The notes beneath the pieces are model-generated. The model searched no databases. It saw only the letters and a program-made list of their open reading frames with translations, and had not been told where the DNA came from. A program made the position numbers and the translations under genes. Source: Nostoc commune NIES-4072 (GTDB taxonomy: Bacteria > Cyanobacteriota > Cyanobacteriia > Cyanobacteriales > Nostocaceae). From it: a stretch of 64,000 bases of DNA. Shown in pieces: positions 7,885 to 15,839 of the stretch (the first letter of the stretch is position 1; every line of letters begins with the position of its first letter). Location: the NCBI RefSeq assembly GCF_003113895.1, contig NZ_BDUD01000001.1:496001-560000 (forward strand). Direction: 5' to 3'.

Positions 7885-10044
7885 ATGCTGAACATTCCTC
7901 AATTACTGGCAACTGAAATAAACCTCAAACCTCATCAGGTGCAAAACGCGCTGGAACTTTTGGCGGAGGGTGCAACAATTCCTTTTATTGCACGTTATCG
8001 TAAAGAGCGCACCGATGAGATGAATGAAGTGCAACTCCGTGAACTGGCTGATCGATATACTTATTTAACAGAACTGGAAGAACGAAAATCTGTGATTTTA
8101 AGTGCGATCGCAGAACTTGGTAAACTCACAGATGAACTCAAAGCCAAAATCTCATCCTGCTTACAAAAAACCGAACTTGAGGATTTATATCTACCCTATC
8201 GCCCAAAACGACGCACCCGCGCCACTATCGCCAGAGAAAAAGGACTCGAACCACTAGCGGAATTCATCAAGTTGCTAAATGTAAAAAATGCTGCAACGGC
8301 TTCACTAGAAGAAGAAGCCGCTAAGTATATTTCTGAAGCCAAGGGAGTAAAAACAGCAGAAGAAGCGCTCAAAGGCGCTGCTGATATTTTAGCGGAAGAA
8401 GTGGCTGAAAAGGCTGAATTACGGGCATATATCCGCGATTATCTTCTCGAAGAAGGGGTATTTGTCTCCCGCATCAAAGATGATTATCCCGAAGGTACAA
8501 CCAAATTTGAGATGTACCGTAATTATCAAATTAAGGTAAAAAATATTGCACCACACAATATGCTGGCGTTGTGTCGGGGTGAAACGGAGAAAGTATTAAG
8601 CTTTGAAATTGCTTTTGATGAGGATACGGTACTTTACTATCTTGAGTCGAAAGAAATTAAAACCAAAGTTCGGACAATTCGGGATTTTTATCAAGCGATG
8701 TTGAAGGATGCATTCAATCGTTTGATGAAAGTCTCTCTAATGGGAGAGGTAATTTCTGAGAAGAAAGTCTATGCAGACATGGAATCAATCAAGACATTTG
8801 AAACTAATCTGCGAGAGTTGCTGCTGTCTCCACCAGCCGGAATGAAACCCACCTTGGCGATAGACCCTGGATTTAGAACTGGGTGTAAAGTTGCTGTGCT
8901 CGACCAAACGGGGAAATTTATGGAATACCAAGCGGTTTTTCCTCACCAAGCGGCTGAACAACGCGCTAAAGCTGCACAAACTGTCAAAAATCTGATTGAA
9001 AAGTACAAGATTGAGTTAATCGCCATCGGTAACGGTACAGCCTCCCGCGAGACAGAGGAGTTTGTCACACAAGTATTGCAAACCATAGAACGCAAACCAG
9101 TTAAGGTGATGGTAAATGAATCTGGTGCATCTATATATTCTGCTAGTATTGTGGCGTTAGAAGAGTTTCCCGATTTAGATATTACCGTGCGCGGTGCAAT
9201 TAGTATCGGCCGCCGTTTGCAAGATCCTCTAGCGGAACTTGTGAAAATCGATCCCAAATCTATTGGTGTGGGACAATATCAGCACGATGTCGATCAGAAG
9301 TTGCTGAAAAAGAAATTGGATGAGACTGTAGAAAGCTGCGTTAACTATGTCGGCGTAGACTTGAACATGGCCTCCAAAGAACTTCTGACTTCCGTCTCTG
9401 GAATTACGGCAACAGTTGCCAATAACATTGTCGCCTATCGTAACCAGAATGGAGCCTTTAAAAATCGCCGACAACTTTTGAAAATTCCAAAGCTGGGGCC
9501 AAAGGCCTTTGAACAAGCGGCGGGTTTTCTGCGGATTCGCGGCGGTGATAACCCATTGGATAATACAGCAGTGCATCCAGAAAGTTATTCTGTAGTAGAA
9601 GCGATCGCATCTGATCTAAATGTGCCATTAAATCAGGTGACACAAATTGCTGAAAAACTTAAAAAGACCAACCTGAAAAAATATGTTACCGATAGCGTTG
9701 GCGAACCCACACTGCGCGACATCCTCAGCGAACTAGAAAAACCAGGTAGAGATCCCCGTGCAGAATTTAAGTATGCCACCTTCAAAGAAGGAATTAAGGA
9801 AATCAGGGACTTAAAGGTGGGAATGGAACTAGAGGGAATGATCACAAATGTCGCCAACTTCGGCGCTTTCGTTGATATCGGCGTACATCAAGATGGCTTG
9901 GTGCATATATCCCAACTTGCTGATAGATTTGTAGACGATCCCAAAAAAGTTGTCAAAGTCGGACAAGTAGTCAAAGTACAGGTCTTAGAAATCAACGAGA
10001 AACTTAAGCGGATTAGTTTGTCGATGAAAGCAGTTAAACAATAA
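7885..10044 (+). CDS. tex: Tex family RNA-binding transcription accessory protein
   Basis: A 719-residue Tex protein. Order: N-terminal helical Tex domain (about 1-190, with HQVQNALELLAEGATIPFIARYRKERTDEMNE), YqgF/RuvX-like domain (about 325-440, beginning PTLAIDPGFRTGCKVAVLD), helix-hairpin-helix region (about 490-560, LLTSVSGITATVANNIVAYRN and LLKIPKLGPKAFEQAAGFLRI) and a C-terminal S1 RNA-binding domain (about 645-717, GMELEGMITNVANFGAFVDIGV). Tex-type proteins bind nucleic acid through S1 and are linked to transcription and translation fidelity. The length is normal for the family. The ATG at 7885 leads straight into the conserved N-terminus. The ferredoxin gene follows after 13 bp, so the two are probably co-transcribed. 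Confidence 0.96.
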   Translation: MLNIPQLLATEINLKPHQVQNALELLAEGATIPFIARYRKERTDEMNEVQLRELADRYTYLTELEERKSVILSAIAELGKLTDELKAKISSCLQKTELEDLYLPYRPKRRTRATIAREKGLEPLAEFIKLLNVKNAATASLEEEAAKYISEAKGVKTAEEALKGAADILAEEVAEKAELRAYIRDYLLEEGVFVSRIKDDYPEGTTKFEMYRNYQIKVKNIAPHNMLALCRGETEKVLSFEIAFDEDTVLYYLESKEIKTKVRTIRDFYQAMLKDAFNRLMKVSLMGEVISEKKVYADMESIKTFETNLRELLLSPPAGMKPTLAIDPGFRTGCKVAVLDQTGKFMEYQAVFPHQAAEQRAKAAQTVKNLIEKYKIELIAIGNGTASRETEEFVTQVLQTIERKPVKVMVNESGASIYSASIVALEEFPDLDITVRGAISIGRRLQDPLAELVKIDPKSIGVGQYQHDVDQKLLKKKLDETVESCVNYVGVDLNMASKELLTSVSGITATVANNIVAYRNQNGAFKNRRQLLKIPKLGPKAFEQAAGFLRIRGGDNPLDNTAVHPESYSVVEAIASDLNVPLNQVTQIAEKLKKTNLKKYVTDSVGEPTLRDILSELEKPGRDPRAEFKYATFKEGIKEIRDLKVGMELEGMITNVANFGAFVDIGVHQDGLVHISQLADRFVDDPKKVVKVGQVVKVQVLEINEKLKRISLSMKAVKQ

Positions 10045-10057
10045 TTACAAACAGCAG

Positions 10058-10399
10058 ATGGCAGTTTATCAAGTTCAATTCATCAACCCTACACTTGGAT
10101 TAGATCGTACCATTCCAGTACCAGACGATCAATATATTCTGGATATCGCAGAAGAATCAGGTATCCGCCTACCATCTGGGTGCAAACAAGGCGAATGTTC
10201 TGCTTGTGTCGCCAAACTCATTAGCGGTGAAGTCGATCAAAGTGAGCAAAAATTTCTGCGCCCAAGTGAAGTACAGGCTGGTTATGTTGTTACTTGTGTA
10301 ACTTACCCCTTATCTAATTGCACTTTAGAAACCCATCAAGAACAAATCTTGTATAAATCAGCGCTTTACTATCAGCCTGAGTCGGGAAAATCCAAGTGA
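10058..10399 (+). CDS. Plant-type 2Fe-2S ferredoxin
   Basis: A 113-residue ferredoxin carrying the cluster motif CKQGECSAC (Cys 42, 47 and 50 approximately) and a fourth Cys in YVVTCVTYP about 30 residues later, giving the plant-type CX4CX2CX29C pattern. The fold signature DQYILDIAEESGIRLPSGC is intact. It is longer than PetF (about 98 residues) because of a C-terminal tail (EQILYKSALYYQPESGKSK), so it is probably an alternative ferredoxin, not the main photosystem I acceptor. It begins 13 bp after tex and may share its transcript. The partner enzyme is unknown. Confidence 0.92.
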   Translation: MAVYQVQFINPTLGLDRTIPVPDDQYILDIAEESGIRLPSGCKQGECSACVAKLISGEVDQSEQKFLRPSEVQAGYVVTCVTYPLSNCTLETHQEQILYKSALYYQPESGKSK

Positions 10400-10428
10400 T
10401 TGACATATTAATCAGTTGAGAAGATTTT

Positions 10429-10500
10429 TAGGTTGGGTTAAAGGTAGTGAAATCCGACAAAGCGGTGAAAATGTTGGGTTTCCTTCCTCAACCCAACCTA
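10429..10500. repeat. 72-bp element with taggttgggtt inverted ends
   Basis: The ends taggttgggtt (10429-10439) and aacccaaccta (10490-10500) are perfect 11-bp inverted repeats around about 50 bp. It sits 29 bp past the ferredoxin stop codon. It could act as a terminator/stabiliser or be a small dispersed repeat. Confidence 0.55.
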
Positions 10501-10674
10501 CCCCGGAGTGCTTTTTTAAGCAAAATCTAGGTAGTATTGAAATCGCTATATTTTTCTCAATGATCGGCCTAACGGTAGAACCAAATTCTATCTTGCAAGA
10601 GAGGTTAAAACCTAATAGATAGCTGAATATGAGATAAGAAGTTACAAAAAATCTTTAGTGATTAGGTAAGAAAA

Positions 10675-11073
10675 ATGTTAACACCATTATTAACCGCCCT
10701 AGCTACAGCTTTGAGCCTGTTGATTGTTGATTTAGTTGTTCCAGGCGTTAATATTGCTAACTTTCCCGCAGCTATAATTGCTGCTTTAGTAATTGGTCTA
10801 ATTAACGGTTCAGTTAAACCAGTTTTGTCTACTCTTTCTCTACCACTTAACTTTCTATCATTTGGAGCATTTTCACTCGTCGTCAACGGTTTATGTTTCT
10901 GGTTAGCAGCAGTGCTAGTTCCTGGGTTTGCAGTTCGCGGAATTCTTGGTTTCCTTCTTGGGCCGGTGATCCTAACTTTTGCTAACACCTTCATTAACAA
11001 CTACTTTGTTGAAAGAAACCTGTTAACCGGCAGTGGAGATGTAAAAAGTCAAGGTGAATTACCTTCTAGATAA
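10675..11073 (+). CDS. Phage holin family 4-like membrane protein
   Basis: A 132-residue membrane protein with four hydrophobic segments (about 1-20, 27-47, 57-80, 86-110) and a polar C-terminal tail. The run IIAALVIGLINGSVKPVLSTLSLPLNFLS is typical of the widespread 'phage holin family protein' group (DUF360/Phage_holin_4_2), which in most bacteria is chromosomal and not part of a prophage. No phage genes are nearby. It is followed by an inverted repeat at 11077-11124. The function is unknown; membrane stress is a common guess that nothing here tests. Confidence 0.82.
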   Translation: MLTPLLTALATALSLLIVDLVVPGVNIANFPAAIIAALVIGLINGSVKPVLSTLSLPLNFLSFGAFSLVVNGLCFWLAAVLVPGFAVRGILGFLLGPVILTFANTFINNYFVERNLLTGSGDVKSQGELPSR

Positions 11074-11076
11074 GTA

Positions 11077-11124
11077 TTATTTGGAGTAGAAATACGCATT
11101 TTATTACGTTTCTACTCCAAATAA
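11077..11124. terminator. Inverted repeat after the holin-like gene
   Basis: The arms at 11077-11092 (core tttggagtagaaa) and 11109-11124 (core tttctactccaaa) are perfect 16-bp complements with a 16-nt loop, beginning 3 bp after the stop codon. There is no long T-run afterwards, so it may be a processing or stabilising hairpin instead of a strict intrinsic terminator. Confidence 0.6.
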
Positions 11125-11203
11125 AATATCCGAAGGTGAATTTCCTAATTCGGTATCTTCAGCAGAATGTAATTAAAGAAAATCACAAAAATACGGAAAA
11201 ATC

Positions 11204-11395
11204 ATGAAATTAGTTCGTTTTCTTCTAGGTTTGTTAGTGCCTCCTTTAGGCGTTTTCCTGACTGTTGGAGTTGGGCCAACTCTATTTATTAACATCTTGC
11301 TCACAGTTCTAGGTTGGCTACCCGGTAGTATTCATGCAATTTGGGTCATTGCCAAGCGTGATGAACAACTAAATAGGGAAGGAAATATTTACTAA
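11204..11395 (+). CDS. YqaE/Pmp3 family small membrane protein
   Basis: A 63-residue proteolipid of the YqaE/Pmp3 (UPF0057) family: two transmembrane helices (about 4-22 and 28-50) with the family patterns LVPPLGVFL and FINILLTVLGWLPGSIHAIWVI, and a short charged C-terminal tail. Members are induced by salt or cold and influence membrane potential in yeast and plants; the bacterial role is poorly known. It lies between the holin-like gene and a hairpin at 11429-11458. Confidence 0.9.
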   Translation: MKLVRFLLGLLVPPLGVFLTVGVGPTLFINILLTVLGWLPGSIHAIWVIAKRDEQLNREGNIY

Positions 11396-11428
11396 TACGT
11401 AAGATGAATTTTAGGGAATCTTAAGTAG

Positions 11429-11458
11429 GGTGCGTTATGGCTAAAGCTGTAACGCACC
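11429..11458 (+). terminator. Hairpin downstream of the Pmp3-like gene
   Basis: The arms ggtgcgtta (11429-11437) and taacgcacc (11450-11458) pair perfectly and are followed by attttagttt. This is consistent with a rho-independent terminator, although the same palindrome family is dispersed in the genome (a relative lies near 11610). Confidence 0.6.
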
Positions 11459-11671
11459 ATTTTAGTTTCTAGTAGAATTAGAGATTATAAAATCTAACCC
11501 CCTTCCCGAAGCGGGAAGGAGAAAAAATTCAAAGCCTCTCTCCTTTTAGGAGAGTACCTCACTAGTCCTACGATTATGGTAATTTAGATATTTTTCAGCT
11601 TATCAAGCGATGCGTTAGCGTTTGGCTAACGCACCCTACGAAAAGTGAATCTTTAATAATTATACAGATAC

Positions 11672-11708
11672 TTTTGTAGGGGCACGGCAATGCCATGTCC
11701 CTACAAAA
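11672..11708 (-). terminator. Hairpin downstream of the minus-strand coiled-coil gene
   Basis: The arms ttttgtaggg (11672-11681) and ccctacaaaa (11699-11708) pair perfectly, with an inner ggca...tgcc pairing, 39 bp past the stop codon of the gene at 11748-12554. On the minus strand the right-hand part is T-rich. It is a candidate terminator and also a member of a dispersed tgtaggg-type repeat. Confidence 0.55.
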
Positions 11709-11747
11709 ATTCTATATGTATCAGAGTTTTGTCAAAAGCAGTCTAGT

Positions 11748-12554
11748 CTATTTGTGAATAGTATCCCGCTCTTTATTCGCAGGTTCCTTATCTTTGAATA
11801 AGTCAGCTGCCGTTAAGAGTAACTCTCTCAACGTCTGTTTAATTTGATGTTCTTTTCTTGCTAGAGATGTACCAGCTTCACCCAGTTTATCTTCAAGCTG
11901 CGATCGCTTCTGTTCTACCTGCACAGCCATAGATTCTGCTTGAGGACGAGCTTTATCGTACCAGTGTTTAGCTTCGTCTAGATAATCCTGAACTTCCATA
12001 TTACGTCCGCCATAGCGTGCAGCTAAGTTAGCTCGGACAATGGCTAGCTGCGCTTGCAGTTGGGCGTAACGTTTCTTTAACAATCCGGCTTCTTCACTAT
12101 CTTTAAGAGCATTGATAGCTGAATCAATTGCAGTTTTAGTACTAGCAGGTTTTTCCTTACCTGTCTCTTCAATTTCTGCCAAAATTACATCAACCTCTTG
12201 CTGGAGTTTTTCTTCTTCACCATCTAGTTGAGCCTGTAGCCGTTTTATATCTGTCTGAGTTTTAGCAATGCTTTCGTGTCTTTTGCTGTTAATCCCTTCC
12301 AGCGCTCCTTCAATAGAAGCTGTCACTTCATCTTTAAGTTCGCCACCTTTTTCTTGGAAGTTTTCAATTACAGCAGAAACGGCATCTTTAACAAGACTAC
12401 GAAGTTCACTAGAACCTTGCTTAAACTCAGAACCTACTTGAGAAACTGCGGATTTCACAATTTCCCGAATCCGCTCAGTTCTTAATTGTCCAGTTTCTTT
12501 AGCTTGTTGCAGGTCTGCTTGAATTTGTTGTTTGATATTGTTAGGCATTTTCAA
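11748..12554 (-). CDS. Coiled-coil protein of unknown function
   Basis: A 268-residue soluble protein, very rich in Glu, Lys, Gln and Ala, with no Cys and no hydrophobic helix. Residues about 5-95 form amphipathic apolipoprotein/LEA-like repeats (FKQGSSELRSLVKDAVSAVI, KDEVTASIEGALEGI). Residues about 95-135 and 160-250 are long heptad coiled coils. I do not recognise a named family; similar Nostoc proteins are sometimes labelled 'histidine kinase' without basis, and no kinase motif is present. The composition suggests a structural or stress-protective role, which is inference. Translation may begin at the second ATG (12548). Confidence 0.7.
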   Translation of the reverse strand: MKMPNNIKQQIQADLQQAKETGQLRTERIREIVKSAVSQVGSEFKQGSSELRSLVKDAVSAVIENFQEKGGELKDEVTASIEGALEGINSKRHESIAKTQTDIKRLQAQLDGEEEKLQQEVDVILAEIEETGKEKPASTKTAIDSAINALKDSEEAGLLKKRYAQLQAQLAIVRANLAARYGGRNMEVQDYLDEAKHWYDKARPQAESMAVQVEQKRSQLEDKLGEAGTSLARKEHQIKQTLRELLLTAADLFKDKEPANKERDTIHK

Positions 12555-12736
12555 CTCTTAGGGTTTAACTATTTTGGATAATATTTTCTAGACATGTTCC
12601 CATACCCACATTATGGCGTAGCCTAAAAAGGCTAGGCACTTCCTTTAGATAGAAAATAATAACCCGAAAGAGGTGATGTGTAGCATGTTGCCCATTCGTG
12701 AGATGATTAATTGTTAGTAGTAATTGAGATGCAAAT

Positions 12737-12961
12737 ATGTGGCGAGTAAATATTACTTGTTCAGCCGATGCTTGGAAGCTCTATGGTATTGAATTTAAAG
12801 CGATCGCAGAAAAATATCAAGGTGAATTGATTGGTTCTAAAAAAATGCCAGATGGGACGCGCATCATGTCTTATAAAATTGAGGATGTTAGCGATGCCGA
12901 AGCCTTTCAAGAAGATTGTGCAAATTTTGCTGGATTTACAACTGACTTTGAATCCTTGTAG
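12737..12961 (+). CDS. Small hypothetical protein
   Basis: A 74-residue protein with mixed alpha/beta character (MWRVNITCSADAWKLYG, then GTRIMSYKIEDVSDAEAFQED). The codon use and the compact, acidic, globular composition support a genuine gene. It ends 55 bp before the cytochrome c6 start on the same strand, so the two may form a transcription unit. No domain is recognised. Confidence 0.65.
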   Translation: MWRVNITCSADAWKLYGIEFKAIAEKYQGELIGSKKMPDGTRIMSYKIEDVSDAEAFQEDCANFAGFTTDFESL

Positions 12962-13004
12962 TATTGGCTCTGACATTAATCTTTGCAACCAATATGTCCA
13001 AATC

Positions 13005-13010
13005 AGGAGA
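13005..13010 (+). promoter_or_regulatory. Ribosome binding site supporting a TTG start
   Basis: AGGAGA lies 6 nt before the TTG at 13017, which decides the start of the cytochrome gene: the first in-frame ATG is well inside the mature protein. Confidence 0.7.
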
Positions 13011-13016
13011 AGTTAA

Positions 13017-13352
13017 TTGAAAAGACTACTTACATTAGTATTAGTAACATTTTTGTTGTTGATAAGCACTTTTACTTTACCTGCTAGTGCAGCAGACACA
13101 GTTAACGGTGAACAAATATTTAGTGTTCAATGTGCTGGTTGTCATATCAACGGCAGCAACATCATCAGGCGAGGTAAAAATCTCAAAAAGCAAGCGCTGA
13201 AAAAGTATGGTATGGATTCAATAGAGGCAGTTACATCTATAGTTACCAATGGTAAAAATAATATGTCAGCCTACAAAGAGCGTCTTACTGAACAGCAAAT
13301 TCAAGACGTTGCTGCTTACGTTCTCCAACAAGCTGAAAAAGGCTGGCCTTAG
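13017..13352 (+). CDS. petJ: Cytochrome c6-type c-type cytochrome
   Basis: A 111-residue secreted monohaem cytochrome. A TTG start leads into a signal peptide (MKRLLTLVLVTFLLLISTF, cleavage after PASA-ADT about residue 25). The haem site is CAGCH (about residues 39-43), and the C-terminal pattern QIQDVAAYVLQQAEKGWP is diagnostic of cytochrome c6, which carries electrons from cytochrome b6f to photosystem I or oxidase in the thylakoid lumen. The axial-Met region reads NNMSAYKERL, whereas canonical c6 has MPAF, and the protein is Lys-rich. It may therefore be a c6-like paralogue rather than the main PetJ. It is preceded by a strong AGGAGA and followed immediately by an inverted-repeat element. 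Confidence 0.88.
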   Translation: MKRLLTLVLVTFLLLISTFTLPASAADTVNGEQIFSVQCAGCHINGSNIIRRGKNLKKQALKKYGMDSIEAVTSIVTNGKNNMSAYKERLTEQQIQDVAAYVLQQAEKGWP

Positions 13353-13353
13353 G

Positions 13354-13564
13354 AGAGACGTGATTAATCGCGTCTGTACAAAAGTTAGGAGTTCAAAGTT
13401 AGGAGTTAAGAGTTAAGATTTAAGAGTTATTGATTATCGCTGTTATAAATGGTTCTTAAGAAGGCATAAAGTCTAAGAATGTTGTAATAAGATGCTTCCG
13501 AACTCACAAATTCTTCATTCTTCTCACTGCTAACTATTGTACAGACGCGATTAATCGCGTCTCT
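13354..13564. repeat. 211-bp MITE-like element with 28-bp terminal inverted repeats
   Basis: The left end at 13354-13381 and the right end at 13537-13564 are reverse complements over 28 bp with one mismatch; each contains the palindrome gcgattaatcgcgtct. The interior is composed of short tandem repeats (gttaggagttcaaagttagg type). It begins one base after the cytochrome stop codon and ends 14 bp before the aldo/keto reductase ATG. No transposase is present, so if mobile it would be mobilised in trans. Confidence 0.7.
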
Positions 13565-13578
13565 TCTCACTCCTAAAC

Positions 13579-14604
13579 TTGAAAATGAACTTACCCGCAG
13601 CTAGCCGTCTCCAATTCACTCCTGATTTGAACATTTGCCGGATCTTAAATGGGATGTGGCAAGTCTCCGGCGCACACGGACGGATCAATCCCCAAGTCGC
13701 TATTGAGACTATGTTCAAATATGTAGATGCAGGCTTTACTACTTGGGATTTAGCAGACCACTATGGCCCCGCAGAAGACTTTATTGGTGAGTTTCGCTGT
13801 CAACTAATTGACACTCGTGGTAAAGATGCTTTATCTCAGGTGCAAGCTTTTACAAAATGGGTGCCTCGTCCTGGCAAAATGACGAAAAAACTCGTTGAGG
13901 AAAATATTGATATTTCCCTAAGAAGGATGAATGTGGAATCGTTAGATTTGATGCAATTCCATTGGTGGGAATATCAGGATAAAAATTACCTGGATGCCCT
14001 CAAATATATGGCAGAATTTCAGACTGAGGGTAAAATTAAGCATTTAGGTTTAACTAATTTTGACACAGAAAACTTGAAGCTGATTACCGAAGCAGGGATC
14101 AAAATTGTTTCTAACCAAGTGCAATTTTCCCTTGTTGACCGCCGTCCCGAAGTTAATATGGTGCAGTTTTGTCAACAGCATGACATAAAGCTTTTTACTT
14201 ACGGTACACTGTGCGGCGGTTTGTTATCAGAAAACTATTTGGGAAAACCGGAACCGCGAGGATTTGATTTATCCACTGCTAGTTTGAAAAAATATAAAAA
14301 TATGATCGATGCTTGGGGTGGTTGGCGATTATTTCAAGAGTTGCTGGCTATCCTGAAGGAAATTGCTAATAAGCATGGAGTGAGCATTTCTAACGTAGCA
14401 GTGCGTTACATTTTAGATCAACCAACTGTGGGAGGTGTGATAGTTGGTGCAAGACTTGGTGTATCTGAACATATAGAAGATAATGCCAAAGTATTTAGTT
14501 TTAGTTTAGATGAAGACGATCGCGATCGCATCAATGCAGTATCTCGCCAATCACGCGATTTATACCAGCTAATCGGCGATTGCGGCGACGAATATCGCCG
14601 ATAA
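13579..14604 (+). CDS. Aldo/keto reductase
   Basis: A 341-residue aldo/keto reductase (TIM barrel, NADPH-dependent carbonyl reduction). The N-terminus has LNGMWQVSGAHGRI, and the catalytic Asp/Tyr region is TTWDLADHYGPAEDFIGEF. The barrel strands LDLMQFHWW and KIKHLGLTNFD and the C-terminal cofactor site VGGVIVGARLGVSEHIEDN are present. An aldehyde or ketone substrate is likely but unspecified. It is preceded by a repeat-filled gap after the cytochrome gene and is probably monocistronic. Confidence 0.92.
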   Translation: MKMNLPAASRLQFTPDLNICRILNGMWQVSGAHGRINPQVAIETMFKYVDAGFTTWDLADHYGPAEDFIGEFRCQLIDTRGKDALSQVQAFTKWVPRPGKMTKKLVEENIDISLRRMNVESLDLMQFHWWEYQDKNYLDALKYMAEFQTEGKIKHLGLTNFDTENLKLITEAGIKIVSNQVQFSLVDRRPEVNMVQFCQQHDIKLFTYGTLCGGLLSENYLGKPEPRGFDLSTASLKKYKNMIDAWGGWRLFQELLAILKEIANKHGVSISNVAVRYILDQPTVGGVIVGARLGVSEHIEDNAKVFSFSLDEDDRDRINAVSRQSRDLYQLIGDCGDEYRR

Positions 14605-14615
14605 TTGTTTCTTTA

Positions 14616-14783
14616 CCTGCTAACGCTATTGTAGAAAATGCCCTCGAAGAATTCCTCAGCTAACGTGGTTATTTACCTCCACAAAAGCAAGGTTTACGCC
14701 TAACTCCTGCATCCAAGGGAAGTGGATTTAAAGATACATCAGTAAATCACGATAAAATTCTAGCTGAACAAGCGTTTTCGTAA
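14616..14783 (+). pseudogene. Relic of a small antitoxin-like or hypothetical gene
   Basis: One frame reads PANAIVENALEEFLS, then an in-frame TAA at about 14661, then continues RGYLPPQKQGLRLTPASKG through to a TAA at 14781. Read-through gives a coherent small protein with the look of a ribbon-helix-helix or other antitoxin partner. There is no start codon or ribosome site of its own; it begins right after the aldo/keto reductase stop. I read it as the decayed 3' part of a short gene. The family is not certain. Confidence 0.4.
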
Positions 14784-14960
14784 GCCACAATGTGAGTCAA
14801 TACTGCTCGGGTAAAGGATTTTTAACTCAGAATCAGGTTTGGGGAAAAGGTTACTGGGTTTGGGTTAAAGGTTTTTTCTTTCCCTTTTCCCTTTCCCCTT
14901 TTCCCCAAAACCCGACAAGTATTGCAATGTGATTGACAAGATTCTGCAATTACTCTCCAA

Positions 14961-15245
14961 GGTTCATTCGCAAAGCTCAGAGGTTCATCGACAAAGCTCA
15001 AAGGTTCATCGACAAAGCTCAGAGGTTCATCGACGAAGCTTAGAGGTTCATTCGCAAAGCTCAGAGGTTCATTCGCAAAGCTCAGAGGTTCATCGACGAA
15101 GCTTAGAGGTTCATTCGCAAAGCTCAGAGGTTCATCGACGAAGCTCAGAGGTTCATTCGCAAAGCTCAAAGGTTCATTGACGAAGCTCAGAGGTTCATTC
15201 GCAAAGCTCAAAGGTTCATTGACGAAGCTCAGAGGTTCATTCACG
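14961..15245. repeat. 21-bp tandem repeat array, 14 units
   Basis: Fourteen copies of a 21-bp unit start at 14961, 14982, 15003 and so on every 21 bp to 15234. The consensus is ggttcat-(t)cg-(c/a)c-(a/g)aagctcaga; two variants alternate irregularly, one with ttcgcaaag and one with tcgacaaag/tcgacgaag. Because 21 is a multiple of three, open frames of seven-residue repeats appear on both strands (NEPLSF(V/A) on minus, SSEVHRQ on plus), but no ribosome site or recognisable protein supports expression. It resembles the tandem repeats of Nostoc intergenic regions. Confidence 0.85.
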
Positions 15246-15289
15246 TAACACACTCTCCGAAAGCCGCTCAATTGAAAGTTAATAGTGTT

Positions 15290-15763
15290 TTACTCTAGCT
15301 CATACATCTGCTTATGTTTGGCTAAAAGCTTTTGATATTTCTCATTTGTCTTTGCTTCTACCCACTTGGCTTTAAATATTGCTGCTGATTCCGCTTTAAC
15401 TGGGTCTACTTCATAGGGAAGAATCTCTTTTTTGGAACCTGAATCTTCCGAATTTTGTTTATACTTCCTACCACTTTTATGATTAGCATAACGGCGAGAG
15501 CGAGTATAGCCCATTTGGATAAACTTTCGTGCCATATCCGCGCCAATAAAATCATCTTTCTCTAAATAATCAAGAAACATCTCGTATATTTTTTCACTTG
15601 ACTCTCTAGCAATATCAGGGGTTTTGAACCGCCAGTAAGGAAGAATTTCTGATTTGTATGGTTCAACCAAAAGTACACCCTGCTCACCCTTACCAACACG
15701 ATAGAGTTCAGGATGTTGGCGAAAATCAATATTTTTAAAGTCTAAAGAATAATCAAAAGCCAT
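15290..15763 (-). CDS. DUF4385 domain protein
   Basis: A 157-residue protein matching the DUF4385 pattern along its whole length: MAFDYSLDFKNIDFRQHPELYRVGKGEQGVLLVEPYKSEILPYWRFKTP, followed by DYLEKDDFIGADMARKFIQMGYTRSRRYANH. It is rich in aromatic and charged residues, with no signal peptide or membrane helix, so it is probably cytoplasmic. The function of the family is unknown. The 21-bp repeat array lies just beyond its stop codon. Confidence 0.82.
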   Translation of the reverse strand: MAFDYSLDFKNIDFRQHPELYRVGKGEQGVLLVEPYKSEILPYWRFKTPDIARESSEKIYEMFLDYLEKDDFIGADMARKFIQMGYTRSRRYANHKSGRKYKQNSEDSGSKKEILPYEVDPVKAESAAIFKAKWVEAKTNEKYQKLLAKHKQMYELE

Positions 15764-15839
15764 GATAGATTTTTATTAGGAATAATAAACTTTCAAAGAA
15801 AGTTCAACTTCTATCTAAGTATTGAGATTTTGTTCTACT

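Larger units (their letters stand above)
11396..11747. other. Intergenic region between convergent genes, rich in palindromic repeats
   Basis: 352 bp between the Pmp3-like gene and the coiled-coil gene on the opposite strand. It contains a gcgtta/taacgc hairpin at 11429-11458, a second related palindrome near 11609-11636 (gcgttagcgtttggctaacgc) and a third hairpin at 11672-11708. No coding sequence is seen. Confidence 0.6.

Noticed and set aside
10675..11073. Sign of a prophage from the 'holin' label
   Set aside because: The holin family 4-like protein is commonly chromosomal. No structural, integrase or terminase genes are seen, and the GH25 lysozyme is 21 kb away.
14961..15245. Possible CRISPR array
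   Set aside because: Units are contiguous with no unique spacers; a CRISPR array needs 24-40 bp repeats separated by variable spacers, and no cas genes are present.
14822..15271. 149-residue minus-strand frame of repeated NEPLSF(V/A) and an overlapping plus-strand frame
   Set aside because: Both are consequences of a 21-bp tandem repeat that is a multiple of three. Neither has a ribosome site or non-repeat domain with recognisable family.
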